Below are positions 52,347 to 60,459 of a DNA stretch of 64,000 bases, one piece after another; positions within the stretch are counted from its first letter, which is position 1; each line of letters opens with the position of its first letter. Position numbers and translations under genes: made by a program. The notes below the pieces were generated by a model that was not told the origin of the DNA, searched no databases, and was given only the letters and a program-made list of their open reading frames with translations. Origin of the DNA: Streptomyces sp. NBC_00286 (GTDB lineage: Bacteria; Actinomycetota; Actinomycetes; Streptomycetales; Streptomycetaceae); NCBI RefSeq assembly GCF_036173125.1, contig NZ_CP108054.1, forward strand, positions 4,030,001-4,094,000, written 5' to 3'.

Positions 52347-54507
52347 GTTGTGGGGGTTCCGTTCCGGCGGGCGCCGGGGCGCTGCCCGGGCCGGGAGACA
52401 TTCGGACTTGCCGGACGATATCAGGCAGGCGGACCTTCGTAAGGAGCCGTCCAACACCCCAGGGAGTGGCGCCGAATTGACGGAGGTACGTGTTCAGGGT
52501 GCGCTGCTGGGCGGGGGTGAGGACGAACTCCCGTACGCCTTCTGCGGCGCGTCGGAAGCGGCGAAGATCGCGTACGTCCTCCCGTCGTTGCGCGGCTGCC
52601 AGGAAGAGGGCGAGGTTGAAGCCCGCAGTCTGGCGCAGGACCGCCGGTGGGTCGACGCGGAAGATCTCGGAGAGCATCAGGCGGTGGTACTCGGCACCCT
52701 CGTGCACCAGCGCTTCGATCAGGCTGCCGCCGCCCACGCCGACACGCGCCTCCCGCAGGGCGGCCAGGCAGGCGCGAGCCGCCAGGTCCGTAGTGTCCTG
52801 CAGAGCTTCGGAGATGATGCGGGTCCGGTAGGTGTAGAGCAGGTTGTTGCCCAGGTGGCCTTCGATGTACTGGTCGATGTGCTCGGTCGCGTGCGTGAGC
52901 AGCGCGGTGCGGTTGTCCCACAGCTGTTCGTCCGTCTCCGCCTCGAACTCCTTCAGTACGGCCGTCAGCGTCGGGCCGTGGTCCATCGACCGTGCCAGCT
53001 CCAGCCAGCGCATGGGTGACACGCCGTGCGCTCGCAGGAGAGCCAGGAGTACGGCGAAGACACCGCCGTTGTAGAGCGAGGCCAGGAACAGGTTCATCAC
53101 CCGGCATTCCCGGTAGTCCTCGTACGGCATGTCGGGGACCGTGACGCAGACTTCGTCCACCTCGGCTGCCCGCAGCTCCTCGCCGAGCACGCTGTAGGCG
53201 CCGTAACAGCGCGGCATGACCCGCCACTTGGTGATCAGTCCGTGCTCGCGGCGGTATGCGTCCGTGCACATCTCGCTGCCCGGCAGGATGGTCAGCTGGA
53301 ACATGTTCAGGCGGTCGAAGCCTGCATCTACGAGCTGGCGCAGCGTGCCGAGGTGCTTGGTCTTGGAGTCGCCGGGCAGGGCGAGGATGACCTCGCTGTA
53401 CGTACCCGCTCCCGCGTCCGAGGCGGCGAGGGCGATGTCCATGAGCTTGCCGGCGTCAATGTTCGACCGGGCGATCCTGCGCAGGACGTCGGGGTCGAGG
53501 GACTGCACGGCGCCCGACAGGCTGATTGCACCCGGCACTTGGGCGACGGCGGACAAGACGCGGTCGCGCTGGTTCTTGCCGGTGGTGACGTTGACGACGC
53601 GCGGCCAGCCGTAGAGCTGCTGGCATTCGGCGATCACTCGGCAGGTGTCGTGGTCGTCGGGGTACATGCCGAAGTTGCTGTCGGTGATGAGGAGTTCGTT
53701 GCGGGCGGCCCCCGCTTCGACCAGGGGTTTCATACGGCGGCCGATGTAGTGCAGCTCGTCGCGGATCTGCTCGGCGTGCTTCTTGGCGACTCGCTGGAAG
53801 TACGACGTGCCTTCCTGGCAGAAGGTGCACTTGAACGGGCAGCCGCGGTTCGTCTGCACGGTGGGCACGAGCTTGCCGTCGAAGAACTCGTCCATGAGGC
53901 CGCCCGTGTACGGGGACGGCACGACGGACAGGTCGTGGATGCGCAGCCGCGGGCGCGGGGCATGGAGTATCCCGTCGTCGCCGAGGCGGTGCACCCCGTC
54001 GATGTGTCCGCGGATCTCGGTGCGGTCGACGTCGTTGAGGGTGCGAAGGAGGTCGGCGAACGCGGGCTCGCCCTCACCGTCGATGTAGAAGTCGACCTTC
54101 CCGGCCAGGCGCTCGTGCCAGAACTCGTTTTGCTCGGGGCGGCGGAGCGGGTAGTGCGGGCCACCGAAGACGACCGTCGTACGTGGGAAGTGCCGCTTGA
54201 TCAACTCCGCCAAGGCGAGCGAGAGTTGACTGTTCCAGATGTAGTGCGAGAACCCGATCACGTCGGGCGGCCCGTCCGCCTCCAGCGCGGCTGCCAGCGC
54301 CTCGGGGTACTTGAAGATCCGTACGGGGTGGGCGAGGTCCATCTTCGTCGCGGCGTAGGTGGCCAGGCCCGCGATCGCCTGCGGCATCGTCTCGGCCGAG
54401 ATCGTCTGCTGGGTGTACGTGAGGTCGGCCAGCCACACCGTCAACGTGACCCGCGGCCGCGCGGACGAGACGACGGTCGGTGTCGGCAGGGGGACGGCTG
54501 TCGTCAT
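52333..54507 (-). CDS. B12-binding-type radical SAM enzyme
   Basis: 724 residues. The N-domain is B12-binding-like (residues 20-150, VIGFSHYIWNSQLSLALAELI and VVFGGPHYPLRRPE), though the DxHxxG base-on histidine is not apparent. The radical SAM core has RGCPFKCTFCQEG with C223, C227 and C230 holding the [4Fe-4S] cluster. A C-terminal helical region of unknown function spans about 480-720. Such enzymes perform methylations and ring rearrangements in natural-product pathways. It overlaps the oxygenase gene by ATGA, and the glycosyltransferase start overlaps its 3' end. Confidence 0.85.
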   Translation of the reverse strand: MTTAVPLPTPTVVSSARPRVTLTVWLADLTYTQQTISAETMPQAIAGLATYAATKMDLAHPVRIFKYPEALAAALEADGPPDVIGFSHYIWNSQLSLALAELIKRHFPRTTVVFGGPHYPLRRPEQNEFWHERLAGKVDFYIDGEGEPAFADLLRTLNDVDRTEIRGHIDGVHRLGDDGILHAPRPRLRIHDLSVVPSPYTGGLMDEFFDGKLVPTVQTNRGCPFKCTFCQEGTSYFQRVAKKHAEQIRDELHYIGRRMKPLVEAGAARNELLITDSNFGMYPDDHDTCRVIAECQQLYGWPRVVNVTTGKNQRDRVLSAVAQVPGAISLSGAVQSLDPDVLRRIARSNIDAGKLMDIALAASDAGAGTYSEVILALPGDSKTKHLGTLRQLVDAGFDRLNMFQLTILPGSEMCTDAYRREHGLITKWRVMPRCYGAYSVLGEELRAAEVDEVCVTVPDMPYEDYRECRVMNLFLASLYNGGVFAVLLALLRAHGVSPMRWLELARSMDHGPTLTAVLKEFEAETDEQLWDNRTALLTHATEHIDQYIEGHLGNNLLYTYRTRIISEALQDTTDLAARACLAALREARVGVGGGSLIEALVHEGAEYHRLMLSEIFRVDPPAVLRQTAGFNLALFLAAAQRREDVRDLRRFRRAAEGVREFVLTPAQQRTLNTYLRQFGATPWGVGRLLTKVRLPDIVRQVRMSPGPGSAPAPAGTEPPQRDQR

Positions 54508-55424
54508 GACAGAGCCTCCTCACGGCGCAGGAAGATCTGCAGGAGCAGCCGGCGCTCGTCCTCGGGCACGTCCTCCTGGCCGTCGCCGAGAGCCTCCCGG
54601 CCGTGGCAGCTCAGGTGCTGGTTGACGATCAGCAGGTCACCCCGACCGAGGGGGAACCGCCGCTGCCCGCTGATGAGTTCACGTTCCAGGGCGCGAGCAG
54701 CCTTGGTGTACGGGTCGTCGGGGTCGGCGTCGGCGAGCATCTTCGCCGTGAAACGGACGAAGCCTCCGAGCGGCGAGTGTCCGTCGATGATGGGGAACGG
54801 CTTCCATTCCTCGCCGACGCCGGTTAGTTCGTAGAAGTCACCGTCCTCGTACTTCGGGTGGGTGAGCAGCTCGGCGTCCACGTAGCTGAGACGGTCCACG
54901 GCTCGGCGGACCTGCGAGACGAGGCTGTGGCCCCGTCCCTTCGGATCCGGACGTACGCAGAGCAGCGCACTGTAGTCAGGCGGCCAGGTGGAGTTGACGA
55001 TGTCCAGGTGCATCGGGTTGTAACCGGCGCCCGTCGCGCGCATCGGGTCCTTCGCCAGATTGGTGCCGAGAGGCTTCCACAAGGGCCAGCGGTCGAAGGC
55101 ACGCAAGGGCCTGGCGATCAGGGAGAGCAGCGCGGTGATGACGCGGGCGTCGTACTGGATGCCGGTGGCATCGAGGAGTTCGGCCAACTCCAGGACGGCG
55201 AAACCGTCACCGTCCGGGGCATTCAGCAGCTGGTCACACGTGGCGGCGAACTCCGGAACGTGCGGAAGATCCGCCATGGCCTGGCGGTAAGCGGTCATCG
55301 TCGCAGCGGACAGCAGGCCGTCGGTGAGCTGCCAGTCAGGCAGGGCCGACGCGCAATGCGCCAGGCCGGCGACGAGGTCCTTCGGCAGTTTCACCCGGTA
55401 TTCGGGCAGCGGTGGTGTCGACAT
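54504..55424 (-). CDS. Fe(II)/2-oxoglutarate oxygenase, clavaminate-synthase-like
   Basis: 306 residues. The iron triad is H139 and D141 in NPMHLDIVNST and H274 in HLSCHGREAL, with R276 for 2-oxoglutarate. WKPLGTNLAKDPMRATGAG precedes the first motif. This pattern matches the TauD/clavaminate-like group, which hydroxylates or desaturates small molecules. ATG 55424 follows AGGAG. Its stop overlaps the radical SAM start (ATGA), so oxygenase, radical SAM and glycosyltransferase form one operon. Confidence 0.82.
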   Translation of the reverse strand: MSTPPLPEYRVKLPKDLVAGLAHCASALPDWQLTDGLLSAATMTAYRQAMADLPHVPEFAATCDQLLNAPDGDGFAVLELAELLDATGIQYDARVITALLSLIARPLRAFDRWPLWKPLGTNLAKDPMRATGAGYNPMHLDIVNSTWPPDYSALLCVRPDPKGRGHSLVSQVRRAVDRLSYVDAELLTHPKYEDGDFYELTGVGEEWKPFPIIDGHSPLGGFVRFTAKMLADADPDDPYTKAARALERELISGQRRFPLGRGDLLIVNQHLSCHGREALGDGQEDVPEDERRLLLQIFLRREEALS

Positions 55425-55491
55425 GGCACTCCTCGAATCGGAGAGATGTGTGGTGAAGGGCGATGTACGGGGACGAAGGGGCGGGCGGCGA

Positions 55492-56054
55492 TCAGGACGG
55501 GAAGACACACCAGGCGACGGTTCCGTCGTCGGTGAAGCCCCAACTCCCGCCCAGCTCGCCGACGAGGGCGTCACAAGCCACAGGCCGCGTCCGCTCTCCT
55601 CGTCCGGGCCGACTCGCTTCGAGCGGGGGATGTCGGACGGCGAGTGGTCGTTGACCTCGAGGCGCACCTGGCCGTCGACGTGTCTCAGACGGAGGCCGAC
55701 CGTCGTGCTGCGTCCATGGAGGACCGCGTTGCTGATCAGCTCCGAGATCACCACCTCCGCGGATTCGACCCGTACCGCCGGCATGCGGCAGACATTCCGG
55801 AGCCAGGTGATGCCGATGCGCCGGGCGTGCTCGACGCGTGACGCATCTCGTACGAAGGCGACGTCGACGGAGGAGTGCTGGTGCCCGTGGTGCTCCTGTT
55901 GCCCATCGTGCTCTGCGGCTGCATGAGTCGCGGATGTGGCGCAGGCGCCTACAGCGAGCGCGGGAGCTGCTGAGGCTGTCGTCGGAACTGCAGGCACCAT
56001 TGCCCAGTCCTTCCGCAGGCGAGGGGAGACCGGGAGCGCAGAGGCGCTCTCCAT
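55492..56054 (-). pseudogene. Frameshifted HATPase (anti-sigma-like ATP-binding) protein
   Basis: The N-terminal part encodes a GHKL/HATPase_c_2 domain with VESAEVVISELISNAVLHGRS and VRLEVNDHSPSD, then GRGLWLV. The expected C-terminus (DALVGELGGSWGFTDDGTVAWCVFP) is in another frame, so one base is missing near 55575. Without the shift the frame would run through into the oxygenase gene. Streptomyces carry dozens of such small kinase-like proteins near XRE/DUF397 genes. The start is uncertain: 56054 is one option, 56000 or a TTG at 56093 are others. Either a pseudogene or a sequencing error. Confidence 0.6.
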
Positions 56055-56233
56055 GGCCCAATCACCGTGCCCCGTGGGAAAGTTGCTTCGCAACGAAAAG
56101 GCTCTAGAAATTTCTTCGAGAACGAAAGTGGCACATGACTCCGCAAGCGCATGGTCTGTTGCAGCGCGCGTATCGCGTGTCAGACTGCGCGCATCGCGGC
56201 TTCGGCGAACGCAAGCGATGGAGGGGCGAGCAC

Positions 56234-57115
56234 ATGGCGGCCAAACCCAGACCGACCGTGCGGCGCATCGAACTCGGTTACGAGTTGCGGCAGTTGCGCG
56301 AACAGGCAGGGATGACGCTCGAGGACGTCGTCGGAAGCGGCGCAGTCAAAGGCTTGTACGTCACTAAGCTCCACCGTGTCGAGAAGGGGCTTCAGGACCT
56401 CCGTAGCGCCGGCGATCTGCGCGCCCTTCTGGAGCTGTACGGCGTGACCGACGACGGCGACGTGGAGCAACTGCTGGGGATCCAGCGGGACGGCGCGAGT
56501 CAGGACTGGTGGACGCCCTTCCGGTCCACGATGCCGTCGGGCATGCCGCGCTTCGTCGGGATCGAGACGGCGGCACGGGAGACGTGGGCTTTCCACCCAG
56601 CGCTCGTACTCGGGCTGCTGCAGACCCAGGCATACGCCCGCGCGCTGTACGAACTCGCGAAGCCGATCGAGGAGACCACCAGCGAGTTCATCGACAAGAA
56701 CATCCAAGTCCGCATCAAGCGCAAGGAATTCCTCACCAGGGACGAGGAGCCTCTGCGGCTGAGAGCCGTTCTGTACGAACCGGCCCTGCGGTACGTGGTC
56801 GGCGACACGGACGTGATGCGGGAGCAGTACGACGAGATCGCCAGGCTGGCGTCCCTGCCCAACGTGAGCGTTCAGGTCCTTCCCCAGACCCTTCGGGGAT
56901 ACCTGTCCGTGCACGACTTCAGCATCCTGCACCTGGACGACGGAATGCCGACCTCGGTGCAGGTGGACAACGCGTGGAGCGCCACGTCGGTCTCCGACAA
57001 GCCACGCGAAGTCGGACGGTTCACCCGGAAGTTCAACGCCCTCACGGCGTCCGCGCTGCCGCCGGAGGACACGCCAGAGTTCCTGCAACAACTCATGCGA
57101 GAGATCACCAAATGA
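56234..57115 (+). CDS. XRE-family regulator with DUF5753 domain
   Basis: 293 residues. The HTH (about 12-65, GYELRQLREQAGMTLEDVV) is Cro/CI-like, followed by the DUF5753 sensor domain (about 100-285), which has FHPALVLGLLQTQAYARAL and VSVQVLPQTLRGYLSVHDFSIL. ATG 56234 follows GAGGGGC; an earlier in-frame start (56135) lacks a site. It overlaps the DUF397 gene by ATGA. Such pairs are numerous in Streptomyces and control development or local clusters. Confidence 0.87.
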   Translation: MAAKPRPTVRRIELGYELRQLREQAGMTLEDVVGSGAVKGLYVTKLHRVEKGLQDLRSAGDLRALLELYGVTDDGDVEQLLGIQRDGASQDWWTPFRSTMPSGMPRFVGIETAARETWAFHPALVLGLLQTQAYARALYELAKPIEETTSEFIDKNIQVRIKRKEFLTRDEEPLRLRAVLYEPALRYVVGDTDVMREQYDEIARLASLPNVSVQVLPQTLRGYLSVHDFSILHLDDGMPTSVQVDNAWSATSVSDKPREVGRFTRKFNALTASALPPEDTPEFLQQLMREITK

Positions 57116-57345
57116 CCCACACCCGTACCCACATGGCCCCCGAGCTCACCGGCGCCGGAGCGCGCTGGTTCAAGTCGTCGTACTCCGACGGCGCCGGCAA
57201 TAACTGCGTGGAGGTGGCGGACCTGGCTGAGACGGCGTACGCCGGCATCGCGATCCGGGACAGCAAGGTCTCCGAGGGGGCTGTGCTGCTTGTTGGTCGT
57301 GCATCGTTCGTGGCGTTCGTCCAGGGCATTCGACAAGGACGGTAA
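57112..57345 (+). CDS. DUF397-domain partner protein
   Basis: 77 residues with WFKSSYSDGAGNNCVEVADL and GIAIRDSKVSEGAVLLVG, the DUF397 signature. It is translationally coupled to the XRE gene through ATGA. DUF397 proteins are small partners of XRE regulators, possibly acting as antitoxin-like or modulating subunits. It appears intact. Confidence 0.87.
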   Translation: MTHTRTHMAPELTGAGARWFKSSYSDGAGNNCVEVADLAETAYAGIAIRDSKVSEGAVLLVGRASFVAFVQGIRQGR

Positions 57346-57349
57346 GAAA

Positions 57350-57373
57350 GGGCCCCCATGCTGCCGGGGGCCT
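57350..57373 (+). terminator. Terminator after the XRE/DUF397 pair
   Basis: GCCCCC/GGGGGC arms (57352-57357 with 57366-57371) plus flanking pairs, immediately after the stop at 57345. The rest of 57374-57592 shows no gene. Confidence 0.6.
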
Positions 57374-57592
57374 CGTACCGTATTCGTCGACGCGGTGGTC
57401 AGCCGTACCGCAGCGACTCGTTGCTGCTGCGCTTCAACGGCACGGTGCACAGTCGTGTGCCGCGATGACCGTGGGGTCATCGCGGTCCGCAGGGGGCTCG
57501 GCGTGGAACGCGGCGGTATCGGTGCTGAGCGGCGGCACGGGGAGCTTCTTCGGCATCACGTTGTCCCGGAATTCGACTACGGCCTGGGGTTA

Positions 57593-57636
57593 TTGGTGCT
57601 CTTTGAATTCAGAGAGCACCAACTAGACTAGCTAGC
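57593..57636. promoter_or_regulatory. Large dyad and CTAG-rich block
   Basis: TTGGTGCTCT (57593-57602) and AGAGCACCAA (57613-57622) are perfect 10-bp arms around a 10-nt spacer. Three CTAG tetramers follow within 13 bp (57623-57635); CTAG is normally rare in Streptomyces. No gene start is near, so it may be the operator of a gene that has been lost or displaced. A related sequence lies at 61939-61965. Confidence 0.5.
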
Positions 57637-57651
57637 GGAACCCAAAAAGAA

Positions 57652-57686
57652 CCCCCACCCTCCCGGCGCAGGCAGGGGAGTGGGGG
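57652..57686 (-). terminator. Terminator of the small secreted-protein gene
   Basis: CCCCCAC/GTGGGGG arms; on the minus strand the hairpin is followed by TTCTTTTT. It lies 29 bp past the stop codon at 57715. Confidence 0.65.
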
Positions 57687-57714
57687 CCTCTTGGTTCTTG
57701 CGGGATGGGGCGGC

Positions 57715-58101
57715 TCAGCTTTCGGAGAATGCGCTGGATGTGCGACATGAGCTCCCATTCGGGGCGCCGCGCCAGCAGATCGAGAGCTTGTATTTTTTTG
57801 TTCCCTTTATGTTATAGGTGAAAGAATTGCTGCCCACGTCTCCACCATCATCAGCCCAGGCGACGGCCTCACCCCTGTCGACATCATAGAGGGCGCCATG
57901 CACCCCATAACCATCAGCGTGCGAGTCCGTGACAATGAATCTGTCGCCGTCGTCAACGAAATGGATATTTCCTCGATAAATTGGGGCGTCGTACCAATAC
58001 TGCGTGCGATCGGCGGCGTAGGCCGTGCTGGTGGCCCCAATGACCATGACAAGCGCAGACGCAGACACGACCACACTGCCGATGACTGACCTCTTAGCCA
58101 T
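57715..58101 (-). CDS. Small secreted protein of unknown function
   Basis: 128 residues with a signal peptide (about 1-30, ending AYAADR). The mature 98 residues are aspartate-rich (VDDGDRFIVTDSHADGYGVHGALYDVDRG) and contain one cysteine pair (SICWRGAPNGSSC). It resembles a compact beta sandwich, but I recognise no family. Codon use is less GC-rich than that of nearby genes. It is followed by its own terminator, and its 5' end overlaps the response-regulator fragment by 8 bases. Confidence 0.65.
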   Translation of the reverse strand: MAKRSVIGSVVVSASALVMVIGATSTAYAADRTQYWYDAPIYRGNIHFVDDGDRFIVTDSHADGYGVHGALYDVDRGEAVAWADDGGDVGSNSFTYNIKGTKKYKLSICWRGAPNGSSCRTSSAFSES

Positions 58102-58453
58102 TCCCCCCCAGGATCGCGCAACAGCGGGTGATCAAGTTGCGACTGTGTGTAGATACTGGCTCAAGTGGCAGCGTTGCGCAAGCCCCAACAACCCTAGAAA
58201 TAGCGCTTCTTGGGCCTGTTGCGGCCACCTCTGGGCTGCTCTGGCCGGAGGCGACGATGCGCCTGGCGATCTCGTCGCCGGACTGCCCAGGGATGTCACG
58301 GTCCAGGACGGCGATGTCGTAGGCGTTGACGCCCAGCATTTCCAGCGCGGTGTCGCCATCACCCGCGATGTCGGCGGCGATGGCCTCCAGGCGCAGGCCA
58401 TCGCGGATGGCCTCTGCCATCAAGGGTTCGTCCTCGACGATCAACACACGCAT
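58094..58453 (-). pseudogene. Truncated OmpR-type response regulator (receiver fragment)
   Basis: ATG 58453 opens a receiver domain, MRVLIVEDEPLMAEAIRDGL, with the phospho-acceptor aspartate in VLDRDIPG (D51). Homology stops at RRIVASG (about residue 70, near 58243), and 49 unrelated residues follow up to a stop overlapping the next gene. The second half of the receiver and the winged helix are missing. A sensor kinase of matching type lies 2 kb away at 60460-61575 on the same strand, so the pair appears to have been separated. Confidence 0.75.
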
Positions 58454-58476
58454 GCTCTCGATGCTACGAGCCGCCG

Positions 58477-58494
58477 CATATCGCCGGCATATCG
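58477..58494. promoter_or_regulatory. 11-bp direct repeats upstream of regulator fragment
   Basis: CATATCG occurs at 58477-58483 and 58488-58494, an 11-bp spacing typical of OmpR-family regulator boxes. Similar sequence with the same spacing (TATATCG/CGTATCG at 61648-61665) lies upstream of the sensor kinase, so both promoters may answer to one regulator. Confidence 0.45.
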
Positions 58495-58567
58495 AAAACC
58501 GCATACGCCCCGGCAACACCGTGCTGCCTTGACTGGCAGCCAGTAATCCGGCGGCGCCGGCTTCCAT

Positions 58568-59026
58568 GGCACGACGCAGCTAGCCAGGGCGGCCGAAGGT
58601 AGTGAGGGGGCTGTCTCCGCTCTTCCGGCCCTTCTCGTGCTCGTGGGTTTGCGTCCGCTCCTGCCTGTTAGGGACCGGCGCCGGATCGCCGCCGAGGCAG
58701 AGTTTCGTAACTGGCCGGTCGTGCGACGAAGTCGAAGGCCCAGCCCCGGATCCCCCCCGGTCGCCGCCCCCCGGTCGCCGCCGAGAATGGCAGCGCCGGG
58801 GCCTGCGAACTCGTGCCAGAGCCGCGGTATGTCCACCTTCCCATGGGTCATCGCCGCCTCACGATGGGGCAGAAACGGAAGCTTGTCCGCCGCACACAGG
58901 ATCGGGTATATATGCATCCGCTTCGAAGCAACAGACTCTACTCGGCCCCACTAGCTTCGGAGCAGCCGCTGGTACCAATAACCCGGCGGCAGGCAATCCT
59001 TCCTTCAAACTCGGGAGATTTGCACC
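58568..59026. other. Gene-free interval
   Basis: 460 bp without a supportable gene. Open frames here lack ribosome-binding sites and codon bias. It should include the promoter of the secreted protein at 59027; no clear -35/-10 was identified. Confidence 0.5.
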
Positions 59027-59431
59027 ATGAGCATCAAGAAGATAGGGCTCTCCATCGGGATGACGGCCGCCCTTGTCGCCAGCCTCATCGCAAGTGCTCC
59101 GGCCGCAAGCGCGCACGACGCCGGTGAGCATCCCACCTGGGACTTCGTTCTCGCGCAGTACTCCGACTGGAATGGGGGCTGGTATGACTACTCGTCCCAC
59201 AACAACGACCCGGACTTCTCCAACAATTATTGGGACCATGCGACCTCGAACGGTTCGATCGACAACAGTGCAAGCTCCATGCACAACTGGAACTGCCACC
59301 CGGCAAAGCTGTTCCAGTTCGCTGGTTACTCCGGCGTGACCTACACGGCCGCCCCGGGATCGAGTGACTCGACTTTCAGCAACAACGGATTCGATAACAA
59401 GGCAAGCGCTGTCAAGTTCTACGCCTGCTGA
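59027..59431 (+). CDS. Small secreted protein, I36-inhibitor/crystallin-like
   Basis: 134 residues with a signal peptide ending near residue 29 (APAASAHDAG). The mature part is Asn/Ser/aromatic-rich. Two repeated patterns, DNSASSMHNW and FDNKASAVKFY, with intervening AKLFQFAGYSGVTYTA, recall the peptidase-inhibitor I36/beta-gamma crystallin fold (NxASSVxN). The usual N-terminal cysteine pair is absent. GGGAG precedes the start. It is probably exported, with unknown function. Confidence 0.6.
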   Translation: MSIKKIGLSIGMTAALVASLIASAPAASAHDAGEHPTWDFVLAQYSDWNGGWYDYSSHNNDPDFSNNYWDHATSNGSIDNSASSMHNWNCHPAKLFQFAGYSGVTYTAAPGSSDSTFSNNGFDNKASAVKFYAC

Positions 59432-59507
59432 CGGACTGAAATCCGCGGGCCCGGGAACTCCAGTTCGCAAAGGAGTCTCCCGGCTCCCGGAGACGGGAAT
59501 AAGGCAA

Positions 59508-60365
59508 ATGAGACATGCTATTCACATGACACTATCTGTCTTTTTCGTGCTTCTTGCGTGTGGCTGTTCGACAGCAAAGCCTTCACCGGTTACATCTAGG
59601 CCAGCCGCGGGCCCGGAACCGACGGATGAGGTGCGCAGCCTCAAACTCCCTTTTGACGAATACCAATTCTCGCTGCAAGAGCATTACACAGTGTCGGCCG
59701 CTAGAGATAAACTGATCGCTGAATGCATGTCTGAAAAGGGGCGAAAATGGGAGATGCGAGAGAGGCTAACCGATGTCGAGGATCTGCCTAACCGGCGGCG
59801 CTACGGATTGATCGAGATCGAGGTTGCCAGGAGATTCGGCTTCCATGAACCTCCAGAGCGACTGGCGGTAAACGAAAGTCAGAAGATTTCTCACGAAAGG
59901 GAGCGTCAAGCGCAGATCGCAAAGAGCGAGGGGTGTGACAAGAAGGCGGATGCAAAACTCGGCAGAGATGTTGAGGGCAATTATGGGCCACTCGTCGGCC
60001 TCAGCCAGAAACTCCTGCTGGAGGCTCTTCATTCTCCTGAAGTATCAGATAATCTAGGCGCCTGGCGCGACTGCATGAAGGGAAAGGGTTACAGCTATTC
60101 GGATCCTTATAAATCAATCGGTGATCGGGTGTGGTGGTCGCGGGAGGGGGCAGGAAAAACCGGACGCCCAAGCTCCGACCGAGAAATCGATACGGCCGTG
60201 GCGGACGTTACGTGTAAACGTACTGCAGGCCTGGTGAACGCCTGGTTTGTAGAGGAGGCGCGGCTTCAGCGGCAGAGCCTCAAGAGTGACTCTGGTTACT
60301 TTCGCGAGATAAAAGCTTACAAGAATAGTATATTGAATTCTTCGCGAGCAGCACTTGAGGAATGA
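59508..60365 (+). CDS. Lipoprotein of unknown function
   Basis: 285 residues with a lipobox-type signal (LSVFFVLLACGCSTAKPS; cysteine near residue 18). The mature protein is helical and charged (LQEHYTVSAARDKLIAECMSEKG) with several cysteines, and resembles uncharacterised Streptomyces lipoproteins. ATG 59508 was chosen over an in-frame upstream start because it places the signal at the N-terminus. Lower GC than the flanking chromosome. No operon partner is apparent; the sensor kinase downstream is convergent. Confidence 0.65.
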   Translation: MRHAIHMTLSVFFVLLACGCSTAKPSPVTSRPAAGPEPTDEVRSLKLPFDEYQFSLQEHYTVSAARDKLIAECMSEKGRKWEMRERLTDVEDLPNRRRYGLIEIEVARRFGFHEPPERLAVNESQKISHERERQAQIAKSEGCDKKADAKLGRDVEGNYGPLVGLSQKLLLEALHSPEVSDNLGAWRDCMKGKGYSYSDPYKSIGDRVWWSREGAGKTGRPSSDREIDTAVADVTCKRTAGLVNAWFVEEARLQRQSLKSDSGYFREIKAYKNSILNSSRAALEE

Positions 60366-60459
60366 GCCTTTGTCAACCTCAGGCTGAGTACTGGTAAGAG
60401 CGGCTGACGCGGAGGTACGGACGGGTTCCAATGGCCATGTCATTCGAGTCTCGACAGCC

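Noticed and set aside
54504..56093. Single 529-residue fusion of HATPase and oxygenase
   Set aside because: The oxygenase has its own AGGAG and ATG, and the HATPase C-terminus is found in another frame, so a frameshift explains the long frame better.
58441..58917. 158-codon minus-strand open frame overlapping the regulator fragment
   Set aside because: Only its start (MTHGKVDIPRLWHEF) looks protein-like; there is no ribosome-binding site, and the rest is basic low-complexity sequence.
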